Source: Glycine soja (taxonomy: Eukaryota; Streptophyta; Magnoliopsida; Fabales; Fabaceae). Taken from it: a stretch of DNA of 64,000 bases. The stretch's first letter is position 1. Every line of letters starts with the position of its first letter. The translations under genes were made by a program, and so were the position numbers. Below, piece by piece: positions 1-10,837 of the stretch. The stretch spans positions 35,364,411-35,428,410 of the forward strand of contig NC_041004.1 in the NCBI RefSeq assembly GCF_004193775.1, read 5' to 3'. A model generated the notes under the pieces. It was not told the origin of the DNA. It was given only the letters and a program-made list of their open reading frames with translations, and ran no database searches.

Positions 1-492
1 AGATGCACACCTTAAAATCAGATGGTTTAATGGTCGGTTAAAACTTTAATTGAACTTTAACTCATCATCATTGTGAAGAACATGTTTTCTGAACTTTCTG
101 TCTGGCAATCTCTAATTTTTATTTTCAAATCTTACTTGTTCTATCTCTCACGATATATTTCAATTCATAACATTTGCATAGCTCGATTTCTTTAAAGATG
201 GCTTTATAACCATTAATATAAGCATGATCTGTCGATAGTTATTTTAACAATTGAACAAATAAGGATTTTGAAATATAGTGCAATAGTTAAGGTGACATCG
301 GATAAGCCATAAAACTAAAATGCCAGGATACTCGCATACAAAATAAGATTAAAATTTAAACAAAAGTTCTGATCAGAGTTCAAAAGCAACACCACCACAA
401 CAGAAATAAGGTAGAAGCCAATGTACAATATACAAATACCAAGGGGGGAAAAATTGTTCAACACAACTTGGAAACAACCAAATGCACTAAAT

Positions 493-2943
493 TCAGGCAT
501 GTTTTTTTAATTTGTTGGATGAAAGCTGTGTAGGTGAAATTTGAGAGATCCCTGGTTCATCATCACAATCCTGAAATGTCTGCCGCTTTGTAAGCATCAA
601 GGGGAGTCCAAGCAGGGGATCATGATCTGCTGTCACAGAGAGGGATTGCTAGATAAAACAAATGGCAATCAATAAGTTGAATGCTAAGTTGAAAGTCATG
701 AAGTGTCAAAATGCAAGAATTGCAAGAAAGATCATATTTAAAAATGAGAGCAGTTATCAAAACTCACAGATTCATGTTGAGCAGAATGATTCGAATCAGA
801 AACCGGGATATCCATTTTTGAAGATGTCTGAATAAGACATACATTGAAGATAACACAACCCATGGAAAATAGATAAATATGAATAGAATACATACTTTCC
901 ACAATAGTTAATGTCAAATAACTTGCATTGAACATTACCTCAGCATCAGCTAGCGTATCCATCACAACATTTATAAAGCTCGAGTCAGCTGAACACTTCA
1001 AAACAACAGAATTCCTGAACTTGGGTTGCACCTTTATCTTGAAAGCAAGTTCATGACCCAGCAACTTATCAAGTGCTTGGGGTGAAGCATTCAAATCAAC
1101 ATCACCATCCTTGTTCAAAGAGAATAATTGTATTACACAAACAAAAAATAACATATCAAACATAAACAGTTACGGTTGAATCCAAAAACTCACTTCAATT
1201 TTAAGCTTACTAACTGCATCAGCTGATTGCCCAATTAATTCACTGCATTCACGGTCCCAAAGCAAGAATTTTGTGCTTTCATTTCCCTGGTTGATCATCA
1301 CCTCAAGCCTATACCTACCACCATATGCACCAATAGTCAAAAAATGATGAAGGCATAAAAAATACACAACATTTTAAAAGATCACAATCACCTAAGCACA
1401 GCTTCCTTATTGTATTTGCTGCATACACATGTAAAGGGCGTCATCTCTGCATCACTTTTTTTATGGCACTCAATGCAAGTTGTATAACACCATGAATGAT
1501 TGTCCAGAACAATCCTAGTAATTGTGCCAACAGTGACACAAACAATTTCCTGCATGAAACAGCATAGACATCAAATAAAAAACTTCAGATAATGCACGAC
1601 AAAGAATTAAAATCTATATAAGATCATTACTTCAGAGATGGTGTTAATCTCAGCAATAGTCTTTGCCTCAGCCTTGCCAAAGAATGATTCTTTTGATGAT
1701 AATTGGATAGAACCTGAAAGTTGTGTACTCCCTTCACCATGGGATTTAAAACCTGACCGGGGCTCAATGCCCAACTCTGCAAGCCTACAAATATACAATG
1801 AACAACAAAAATAAGACAAAAAATAATCAACATATATTACATAACACATACAAAAAATACCGTTCATTGAATTCTTGAATCTCCATCACAGGCTGGTTAA
1901 TAATTAACTTTGAAGCCTTGAAAGAATTGTTGATCGATGCAGAATAAGATCCTAAATCATTTAAAAAATAGAACCATAACATGCAATAGCATAAACAGAC
2001 AAATCAATAAATTCAAGATGAGGATATACCCTGCGCTTCCTTGATCCTACAATGGCTTAATAGAACTGTAATTGGACCATCACCTTCATAATCATCTAAG
2101 AACTTCACAAACTGCAAGCAATAATCATCCCACAAAGTGCAAGATAGCAATTGCTGGCTATCAAAAATAAATAGTTATGAAACAATCAGTTATTAATAAT
2201 CATATAATCATAGCCACAACTTGACAAAGCATATCACATAAATTGTCACCAAGAATCAAACTTCACCTCAAGTCCTTTAATTTGAAAACTACCCTTCTAC
2301 CTTTTCCTGAAACTTGCCGAAAGACAACCTCCTCCACAACACCAATAACATCTAAAGCAAGTAGGAAAATCAGGGAATGTTATTTAATTCCAAAAACAAC
2401 AGAACTTTCAAAATAAACTCAATTGCAAAAATATAACTTAACATACCAACCAATAGTCCACGTTCAAACTGACCAGCCACAACATCTGCAAATCCAGCAA
2501 ACCTGTATTTTCTAAAAGGGATGTCCCCTAGAACACACTCCCTCACAACAGTAACCCCAATAAACACCAATTTAAATTGATGATCACACACTCTGTACTG
2601 ACCATTGTTTTTTAGCACTTTAAAATTGTGCATGACATAAGTACAATTTTCTTTCAAGTCCATTTTGTTTTTACTTCAATTGGTCTTGTTTACAAACAGC
2701 GTGGATCTCATCACCCTGGATTGCATTAAGGTTACAACACAATGAACTGAACAATGAGTAATAAGTAATAAAGCTACAAAAAAAAATAGAATTGAAGCAT
2801 ACATCGGAGTCCACAAACACCATTTCAGCTTGCTCAGATTTGTTAGGCGTGCCAATAAACCATAGATCACTGATCCTCACACTGAGTTTAAGAGTTTCTT
2901 TTGAGCCATCGATGCTCTTTATCTTGTCTGGAGAACGTGCCAT
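493..2943 (-). CDS. RPA70-like single-strand DNA-binding (OB-fold) protein, probable frameshift in exon 2
   Basis: Eleven coding exons read on the minus strand: 2943-2803, 2715-2447, 2351-2267, 2157-2030, 1951-1861, 1784-1631, 1549-1392, 1314-1194, 1109-939, 827-768, 648-493 (stop TGA). All introns are GT-AG and phases agree, giving about 510 residues. It begins MARSPDKIKSIDGSKETLKL, continues with OB-fold sequence (CDHQFKLVFIGVTVVREC; a DVIGVVEEVVFRQVSGKG segment), then a Cys-rich zinc-binding part in exon 7 (CYTTCIECHKK, CVCSKYN) and LLWDRECSELIGQSA, the order seen in RPA70 C-terminal regions. Family role: binding single-stranded DNA in replication and repair; many plant RPA-like paralogues are divergent or transposon-derived. 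Oddity: after KQDQLK in exon 2 there is an in-frame TAA, and the downstream frame is offset by one base (exon length 269 instead of a phase-correct 268). Either it is a recent pseudogene or translation starts at the in-frame ATG at 2663 (MDLKENCTYV). The exon structure is otherwise intact. Confidence 0.72.
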
Positions 2944-2947
2944 AACA

Positions 2948-3457
2948 CTGCAAAAAAATACAACAAAGCCACCATCAAAATAGAAACACGATAAGCTAAG
3001 CAAAAATCCAAAACCTCGTTCAACACACAAAAAAGCTAACATGCATGTAAGAAAACACACATGAGAACAGCACCAGAACAGAACAACAGAAGTACCACCA
3101 ACCCTAAACCAAACATCGTCCAACACAACAAAATTAAAAAATAACATGCATGCAACAAAACAAACATAAAAACACCACACAAACAAAAGCCAAAAACCCG
3201 GAAGGTAATATGCATGTAAGAAAAGAAAAGCCAGAAAACCATAAGCTAACATCGAACGTAACAAAACATACATCAAAATAGCATCAAACAGAACCCAAAT
3301 TAAACTGCTCTGCATCTGCGAAAATGAAAACCAAAAACGCGCAAACTGAAGAATGAAGATTGAAATGCAAGAAACCACGTAAAGAAGCAAAGGCCAACAC
3401 ATGCACAACATGCAAAATAAAACACTTGTAAATGCCACAATCAACAAAATTAAACAC
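2948..3457 (-). other. Intron in the 5' UTR of the RPA70-like gene
   Basis: Reading minus, a CTTACAG|GTGTTT donor at 3458/3457 and a T-rich tract ending TTTGCAG at 2948, four bases before the ATG at 2943, outline a ~510-bp leader intron. The stretch is strongly T-rich and carries several copies of a GCATGCATGT-like motif. It is open in one frame continuous with the CDS, but that extension is an improbable hydrophobic, Phe/Cys/Leu-rich sequence, as expected from T-rich intron DNA. Plant leader introns often raise expression; here that is only an inference. Confidence 0.5.
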
Positions 3458-3609
3458 CTGTAAGCATCAGAAGAGTGGTAAATTAAGGGCTAAAAGACCA
3501 AAAAACCAAGGAAATGAACAGCTGTCACAATCTTAAGCAGGGGTATTTCAATAATTTCCAGAGGATTCTCTTTTATAGATAATATATAGATAAGAATTTG
3601 ATATTTGTT

Positions 3610-4117
3610 ATTCAGTGTATGAGACAATATTCAACCAAATGACTATTTTTAAGGAACTTATATACTTTTTGAAGCAGGTATTATTTTTCCAATTCAAACA
3701 TGAATAATGATTTAATTAGAAACAAAATCATGTTAATATGTTTATAAAGAAACTTAGTCATTTTACATAAACTGGTATAGATAACAAGAATTTAGAATTG
3801 ACCCTTCAACCTAAATAATATTTTTTTTCTAATTACGTTCCCTTGAATTCTTACTCACTTTAATCAATTGGTATAATTTTTTTTTAAATGTGAATTAATT
3901 TCTTGACTCATAGTTTTGAATTTGACTTACATTTTTAATATGTCGTAGCTAATAGGATACCACACCTGTCGTCATGCATGTGGTTTTTGTTTTCTTTTTC
4001 GTGTTTATGTTATAAGTATCTAACATGGGATTTTAATGGAGAATTTGTTTATACATAAAACTTGAATTTCATACCGATAAAGAAAATATGTATGTATTAC
4101 TTAAATAAATCATGTGT
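3610..4117. repeat. Interspersed repeat module, copy 1 (mate at 11.65 kb)
   Basis: About 500 bp here matches 11653-12160 in the same orientation at high identity. Shared stretches include GAGACAATATTCAACCAAAT, CAAACATGAATAATGATT and AAACTTGAATTTCATAC. It starts just outside the RPA-like gene and is followed by captured gene fragments (4236-5305) and a CACTA-type end (5583). The second copy is followed by a different captured gene. It is probably part of a transposon family, but I could not define its own terminal repeats. Confidence 0.7.
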
Positions 4118-4235
4118 TACCTAAACATTAAATTTGGACCAAACCTATTAGTGGGAAGTAGGTAGTATCTCTTTGCTTGATTTGTTACTGACATAAAATC
4201 CAGATAAAATCATTCGGATCCAGCCAAATACATAC

Positions 4236-4294
4236 TTAGCTTTACAGTCAGCATATTCCCTATTCTCTGGTAATTTAAGAAGTCCTTCCAGTAT
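4236..4294 (-). pseudogene. Captured single exon of an ARF-GAP (AGD5-like) gene
   Basis: The minus strand reads ILEGLLKLPENREYADCKAK, the start of the ARF-GAP zinc-finger domain: the first CxxC of the C4 finger should follow, as in ECADCKAK. Here the first finger Cys is replaced (REYADCK in place of RECADCK). The exon is bounded by a good acceptor (TGTGCAG) and a good donor (AA|GTATGT), so it looks lifted with its splice sites. No other ARF-GAP exon lies nearby. ARF-GAPs activate GTP hydrolysis on ARF GTPases in vesicle traffic; this piece alone cannot. It is most likely host sequence captured by the surrounding transposon. Confidence 0.65.
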
Positions 4295-4954
4295 CTGCAC
4301 ATTTAGAGTAAAGAAAGAAATAATGTAAAGAGAAGGAAAGCAGAAAATGAGACAAGTCTATAACACAAACACATTAAGTTTTTTTTTTTCACTCAAAACA
4401 TAAGCTGAATAAAACACCATAAAATTTTTAAACCCCAATGTCTATTCATTTCTCACGATCAGTATATAAGATGACTCAAATCCACCTCTTCATTCCTGAC
4501 AGATTAAATCCTCCTTAGAATTAAAAATCTACAACTAATCAACAAAACCACTAAAAATACCTAAATTATGTTTTTTGGACTGTTCTTTATAATAAGGACA
4601 GAGATTTTGAAGAATCACATCAGCAAAGCTTCTATTAGCTTCATACTCTTTTATTGAGCAAGCAAATAGCACTAACACACCTAAGCGAGCATAAAAAAAA
4701 AGGATCCAAACTACCAAACCCCAATATTCCGATTGATTAATCCCCAAAAATACTGAAACACGAAAGATCGAGGAACCAACCAGCCATCAGTAACTGAACA
4801 TCATAACAATTAGATCAAAACTAACCAACCAATCACTCATTCAGTCATTGGTCTGCAACATCTCTAATTACGCCATATACATTCGCATTAAAACAGATAG
4901 AATGGAAACTTTCTCACTTTCAAAATTTCGCATAGTTGCACATATGAAGATTTA

Positions 4955-5305
4955 TTACAAGTGATGTGGGAAATGGAGGGTGGCGCCGCCGTCAGAGTCT
5001 TCATCAGAACCGATGGCGAGGGAGGAGGTGGAGGAAGGGAATGTGGCAGCGGTAGCGGCGACGGAGGAAGAGGGGCGTTTGGGGCCGAGGAATTGGCTGA
5101 GGGTTTGAATGAGTTTCATGATTCCACTGAAGACAAGGCGGAGGATGTTCTAGAAAGGGTCGTCGTCGGAGGCAGCAGAGTAGGAGGAACAGTCGTAGTC
5201 GAAGATCACGTAGTCGATGCAGACGACGACGTTTTCGACCTGCGGGACGAGGGAGTGGAAGCGGTGCTTGCTCTTTGGAGAGTGAAGGAGCGTGAAGAAG
5301 AATAG
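4955..5305 (-). pseudogene. GC-rich captured gene fragment, unrecognised protein
   Basis: A sharp GC-rich island in AT-rich transposon sequence. The most protein-like frame on the minus strand is open for 117 codons apart from one TAG near its middle, and ends TTG TAA at 4955. It contains RFHSLVPQVENVVVCIDYVI and, after the stop, an ATG at 5119 opening MKLIQTLSQFLGPKRPSS and an acidic SDEDSDGG tail. The opposite strand has an uninterrupted 114-codon frame (4961-5305), but its Gly/Glu/Val-rich product looks like an antisense shadow. I do not recognise the parent gene. Its position between the repeat module and the CACTA-like end suggests transduplicated host exon sequence. Confidence 0.4.
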
Positions 5306-5420
5306 CTAGGGTTAGAATGTTCAACAGCGCGAAAGGAGACCACGAGGTGCGTGTTTTATTTTTTTAATCCAAATGAATTAAGACGGATTTTTTAAACAAC
5401 CCGTCACAATTTTAATTTTA

Positions 5421-5470
5421 TACAACATTCTAAGACGGTTTTGATTAACCGTCTTAGAATGAATGTTGTA
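5421..5470. repeat. Subterminal hairpin with AAGACGGTT / AACCGTCTT arms
   Basis: The 20-base arm TACAACATTCTAAGACGGTT at 5421-5440 pairs with 5447-5470 across a TTGATT loop, with one four-base bulge. The same AAGACGGTT / AACCGTCTTAGAAT motif recurs, degraded, near 12.4 kb and 15.25-15.5 kb. It behaves like the inverted subterminal repeats that CACTA transposase binds, and lies about 110 bp inside a CACTA-type terminus. Confidence 0.7.
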
Positions 5471-5523
5471 AAAGGCTCTTACTCTTAATATATTTACAAA
5501 AATATCACCACACCACTTTCTAC

Positions 5524-5583
5524 GCCGATTCCCAAACAACCATCATAGAGTCCCTGTCGTAAATTGTTGTTCTTCTAGTAGTG
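5524..5583. mobile_element. CACTA-type transposon terminus (right end)
   Basis: Read on the complementary strand the sequence from 5583 starts CACTACTAGAAGAACAACA, the canonical CACTA-superfamily end (CACTAC-AGAAAA type). It is preceded inward by a subterminal AAGACGGTT hairpin. The matching left end was not found, so the element is truncated or diverged on that side. A second copy of this terminus lies at 6166-6224 because of the tandem duplication. Confidence 0.6.
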
Positions 5584-6165
5584 CTTGTATGGGGAAAGCA
5601 ACTGCGAATTTTGAACCATTAGGTATCTCCAATAGGAGATTCTATTTTGAATTTTTAATCTTACAATGTTATATTACTTTTAACATCTTTTAAATTTTTT
5701 ATTCAATAGTAAATATCCTTTTAACATCTTAAACTATTTTTTTTAGACCTCACAAGATATTTATCTTCTAATATTTATTTATAAATTATTTTAAATAATG
5801 AAAAATAAATAATTATATTTTTTTAATTTAAAAAAAATTATAACTGAAATAAAAAATTTATTAATAATTAAAATAGTTATTTATTAATATAATTTAAACT
5901 TATGATAATACATAAAATTGATTGGAAAAAAGACAAACATCGACATTAAGCAATAAAAATTAAATTTCATCATTATTGTGATTAAAACATTTCCAAAGAT
6001 CTACAGGTGGCCGAAAACATTGATTCGCTATAGTAACGTCTAAAAAAAATTTGCAAACGCTACAATAATGGTAAAAAAAAGGGCAAAAAATTATCATGCA
6101 TGATAGAAATAGGAAAATAGAAAAGAAACTATCATGCACAATATAAATAGAAAAAAATAAACTAT
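5524..6165. repeat. 642-bp direct tandem repeat, unit 1
   Basis: Unit 1 begins CCGATTCCCAAACAACCATC and is followed head-to-tail by unit 2 at 6166 with only scattered substitutions and small indels. The first ~60 bp is a CACTA-type terminus and the remainder is AT-rich sequence outside it, so the duplication crossed a transposon/flank junction. Confidence 0.85.
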
Positions 6166-6811
6166 CCGATTCCCAAACAACCATCATAGAGTCCCTGTCA
6201 TACATTGTTGTTTTTCTAGTAGTGCTTGTATGGGGAAAGCAACTCCAAATTTTGAACCATTAGGCATCTCCAATAGGAGATTCTATTTTGAATTTTTAAT
6301 CATCAAATCTTACAATGTTACTTTTAACATCTTTTAAATTTTTTATTCAATAGTAAATATCCTTTTAACATCTTAAACTATTTTTTTTAGACCTCACAAG
6401 ATATTTATCTTCTAATATTTATTTATAAATTATTTTAAAATAATGAAAAATAAATAATTATATTTTTTAATTTTAAAAAAATTATAACTGAAATAAAAAA
6501 TTTATTAATAATTAAAATATTTATTTATTAATATAATTTAAACTTATGATAATACATAAAATTGATTGGAAAAAGACAAACATCGACATTAAGCAATAAA
6601 AATTAAATTTCATCATTATTGTGATTAAAACATTCCCAAAGATATCGAGCTAAAGGTGGCCGAAAACATTGATCCGTTATAGTAACGTCTAAAAAAAATT
6701 TGCAAACGCTACAATAATGGTAAAAAAGGGCAAAAAATTATCATGCATGATAGAAATAGGAAAATAGAAAAGAAACTATCGTGCACAATATAAATAGAAA
6801 AAAAAATAAAC
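6166..6811. repeat. 642-bp direct tandem repeat, unit 2
   Basis: Second unit, same order as unit 1: the CCGATTCCC start, TAGTAGTG at 6217-6224, the AATAGGAGATTCTATTTTG stretch, and the closing AAATAGAAAAAAAATAAAC. Near-identity of the two units points to a fairly recent unequal exchange or slippage duplication. Confidence 0.85.
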
Positions 6812-6849
6812 TATCATGCACAATAAGCAAGAAAAATTATTGTTTTTGG

Positions 6850-9130
6850 GAAACAATATGAATCTTTATGATTCTTATAGAAGAATTAGATCTTTATGTA
6901 GAGATCTGACTGACAACTCTAATAATGAATCTTAGGAAGATTAGATCTTCAAACTAAGATCTCATTTCAAGAACCACTATTAAAGATGACCTTATAAATA
7001 AGAATTTTTTACAATGAAACACATGAAGGAAAAAAGTGTTCAAAACACACAATGGATTAAAAATGATCTATTTTGCATCTAAATTATATTTAAATAGAAG
7101 ATATATTAAATGTGTACTTGATAAGTTCTTGAAGCATACAAATTTTCTTTAATAATGTGAAGATTTCGAGTATATCGACATCAAGACTAATTTTTATTTG
7201 TCAACAACTTTGACAGGTGGAATAATAATTAGTGCTACGATAGGATGAGAAGAGAAGTGATCACGAGTCTCTACAACGTGCAGCTTAAGGTTGTATTTTA
7301 TAGCACGTCCAAGACAATAGATTTATGATAAAATTGAAACAATATATTATCTTTTCATCCATTTTAAAATATTATTCCTTGTTATTTTCTTGTTGCTAAC
7401 CATTTAGCAATTTGAAATTATAAACAATAATTGATCAAGTCCAACTTGTATATGTAACAATTTTTTCAAACCAAATTCTAAACATGAAATCCTCCGATTT
7501 GTTTTTTTTTCTTTCACCAAATATTTCAAATTATTTATATTTTCAGTGCCAACAAAAAATATAATAATATTTCACTTAAGAAATTAATTAATCATTTGAT
7601 CATATTAAATTCTCTAATTTAATTGATTATCAAATATTAAAATAATTTTTTTAACAAAGATTAGAACACTGTTAGTGTGATCCCGTAGATTCAATACTTA
7701 GCTAATAATATATTAATCAAATTAATATATTAATCAAGGTATGCATCAAACAACACACCTTACCGAATAAGATGAAGTAGCGTTTTACTTTCAAAAATCA
7801 TGAAAAGAATAATATAATAATTTCTTTCATCTTTATAAATCTGAGATAACTTTAGAATCTAGTGTCAAACTCCTTTTTGAGTTAAATTATAATGACTTAA
7901 GAAACTCATTTCTTCTTTCATTTAATTTTCCTGGTCAGGATATAAATATTTATATAGTTCAAACTCATTATCAAGAGTTGATGGATTCCTTATTGATTAA
8001 TCATTAATTCTACATGTATTTAATTTAATCATATTCAATCTCTCTTCAACAAGTACTCCAAAGCAATAGGTGTATGGAATCAAAACATAACAAATAACCT
8101 ATTAATTACTATAACAATCTCACGTCAAAGAAAATTATTAAACCTCTTTTTGAAAGTTTTCTATTGATAGTTTATGATAATTTAATCATTAAAAAATTTT
8201 AATTGAATCAGTTCAATGATCACATTCACATGTAATGCATCTATATATGTAAATTAATAAATAAAATTTATTAATATTTATTCAATAAATATTATCACAT
8301 ATATATTAATCTATTCGGATTATTGATGTCCTATTTACAATAATCTTATGATCAAGAATAATTTAAATTAAAATTATAAATGATTTGTTTCTCATTATCA
8401 TAATCTCTATCATAATAACAAGTCTCTAATTTTAATTAATTAATTATCAAATTAACAATTTAATAAAATAATAATAAAATAAAAAATAATTATTTGATAA
8501 AATTAATAACATGATAAATTAGATCTTAAACATATATATTTATCCCGATAACACATGTATCCTATCAGTCCAAACAAATTTCATTCAATTAAATTATTTA
8601 CTTTCAATCTACAACTTTATTGATCACTTTATTTATTTATTGTTTTTAGACCTTTACAACATTTCCTTCACCACATTTTCTTATGATGAGTAGCGTAACA
8701 TAATCAACTTCAATGCTACAACTGCAAGAGAGCTCTTTTAGAGTGAACTAACAATCTAATAAAAGAATAAAATCTCTTTCTTAAGTCAATTGTCTAACAT
8801 AAATTACACATTTGTAATTAGTCGTTTTCGTAACTAATCAATCGAAATTCTCCTCACCAACACAACTCTAGCACATTGATGAGAACTCAAGTCATCACCA
8901 ATTGAGGTTCCTTTCACCAACCTTGGATCATGATTAGCGCGTGCAATTGAGATTAGGACGAAGCACTTCAAAGATGGAATCGACACCAACCATAAAAAGG
9001 GATTCCAGCAACCGAGTTAGGATCCAAACAATTCCACAATTGTACCCCCCATGATGGTTACAATTATCGTGAATGAACCTACTGTTAACATGGAACATGA
9101 TCCTATAATTATTCTTGCAATATCTATTGC
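6850..9130. repeat. Diverged long repeat, copy A (mate at 16.43-19.13 kb)
   Basis: Blocks at about 6965-7020, 8570-8660, 8640-8900 and 8900-9130 match 16430-16480, 16490-16540, 17520-17790 and 18850-19130 in the same order and orientation. Examples are CACCAACACAATTCTAG-like and GACGAAGCACTTCAAAGATG blocks. Copy A has an extra AT-rich ~1.5 kb (about 7025-8560) that copy B lacks. No gene is visible; this is probably internal or 3' sequence of a CACTA-like element family. Confidence 0.65.
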
Positions 9131-9537
9131 ATGGATATGCAGCTTTAGTTCCTCCACCTTTGAAGTACTCCTCGTGTGGTCAGGACTCAAATCTTGCAGT
9201 TACCCCTTCATTCATCCACCAACAAATGGAAATAGGGTCCATGACATCATATACTAGATTTCCAAGTAGTTACGAGACATTAATTGTTAGGCCTATGGTG
9301 CAAAACAAGATGCTAAGGGATAAAGAAAAAGAGCAAAAACAAGGCTACCAGCATAAAGCTTCAATTACTTTTAGAGGAATCAGCCAAATCTGTTGGCTAC
9401 GAATGTCATCATTCATCCATTCACAAAGGCAGCATATGGCCTTCACAGTTCCAATTTGGATAATGCAAATGCCTAGGCAACCACCGTGCACCATTGGAAA
9501 TATTGGATTATTGTCTCCTCACTTTGGGTTGGGATAG
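9115..9537 (+). other. Weak open frame, possible captured coding fragment
   Basis: A 140-codon open frame follows directly where the A/B repeat similarity ends. It starts MQYLLHGYAALVPPPLKYSS and has the plausible composition of a spliced-out protein piece. I do not recognise a domain, and no splice structure or partner exon is evident. Base composition is somewhat higher in GC than the flanks. It may be transduplicated host sequence, or simply chance. Confidence 0.25.
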
Positions 9538-9589
9538 GGCTAGGTCCTCTCTTTCATACCCCAATGGCTGATTTTGAAGGCCAAACCCT

Positions 9590-9790
9590 TAACTATGAGA
9601 AGATAAGGATGAGTAAGACATTGAAGGAGAACTAGCGAAGCCATTAACGAGAAAGACAATGAGGCTGAAAAGGGTGAGGAAGACACTAATGAGGTGTAAG
9701 ACATTGAAGGAAAGCAGGAAGACATTAGACATTAACGAGGAAGACAAAGATGATGAAAAGGGTGAGGAACACATTAATGACGAAGACAAC
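9590..9790. repeat. Purine-rich degenerate tandem repeat
   Basis: Imperfect repeats built on GAAGACATTAACGAGGAAGA-like units, for example near 9655, 9685, 9720 and 9755. The strand is almost all purine. Open frames on the opposite strand are Ser/Leu/Phe-rich translations of the repeat and not credible genes. Confidence 0.6.
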
Positions 9791-10837
9791 GATTAGAATA
9801 GGTGTTGTGAGTTAACATTGTACAATGGTATTGAAAAACTCAAGTGTTTTTCAAAACTATTTACTATATGTATGCAAATCTCTGGTAATATGTATACTTA
9901 TATTCTATATTTGTAGTAAATATGTATACTTATATTCTATTTACTATATTTGTATATGGGGTAGGCAATTGCCTCATTCTTGACCAGAGGTGGGAGATCC
10001 AGAGAAAACATATATATAATTCATCCAGTTTGGAATATAAAGAATAAAACTCTCTTGTTTATCTCAAATATAAAAAAATCTCTATAAATAAAATCTTACT
10101 TGATGAGATTATCTTCAAAATACTTTTTATTTAATAAGATTAAAAAAAATTATGTTTGATATACGTTTCAATGAGTGCTATCTAGTGAACTTGCCATACG
10201 TACGCAGCACCTTTGCTGCTAGAGAGACGCAACAAAAATCAAGCAATTGGCCAAAAGCTAGTTGAGCATCATAATAGAGTTTCCACACCACAACCTTCAC
10301 AAAAGGACCATCTACAAAAGACATCATAATGATGGCAAATCAAAGTCATCACTTTTTTGTTCACATTATTTTGCATATAGCTTGTCAGTTTCTTATATAC
10401 AAAATATAAAGAGGAAATAAAGAACTTAGTCCCTAAAATTTCCATTCACTAGAATATAGTTTGTAATATTTTTGTTTTATTGAAGTTTGTAAATTTTATG
10501 AGTTTGAATTAATTCTTAAATTTATGAAAGCTCGTTTCTATTTTATATGTTGTAAGAACTATAGTGAGATCATAACAAACTTGATATTTGATTTAATTGT
10601 AAATTATAAAAATTAACGTGTACCGGTAAATATATAGATTTATGGGCTGAGGAACACAAGCTATGATTTGATTCAAGAAGACAGTGTGCAAAGGGATCAG
10701 ATATTTGATTTCTTCTTTGATATATTCATTCCTTCTTGAATATAAAAACACAAAGACACAATAGCAAAACGATAAAATGAACCTGCAAAATAGACTATAT
10801 AATTATGTGATAAAAATTTGTCTAAAATGACAGAACT
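9790..10837. other. Intergenic, no gene seen
   Basis: AT-rich. It contains a 23-bp direct repeat (AATATGTATACTTATATTCT at 9886 and 9918) in the first part. The remainder is presumably the 3' flank and 3' UTR of the zinc-finger gene. No coding similarity was noticed. Confidence 0.5.

Noticed and set aside
2948..3447. Hydrophobic N-terminal extension in frame with the RPA-like protein
   Set aside because: Explained as a T-rich 5' UTR intron with a good acceptor (TTTGCAG) just before the ATG; the residues are implausible for a protein.
4961..5305. Plus-strand 114-codon open frame
   Set aside because: Low-complexity Gly/Glu/Val sequence antisense to a more protein-like frame; more likely a shadow of a GC-rich fragment.
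9589..9789. Minus-strand Ser/Leu/Phe-rich open frames
   Set aside because: Translations of a purine-rich degenerate repeat.
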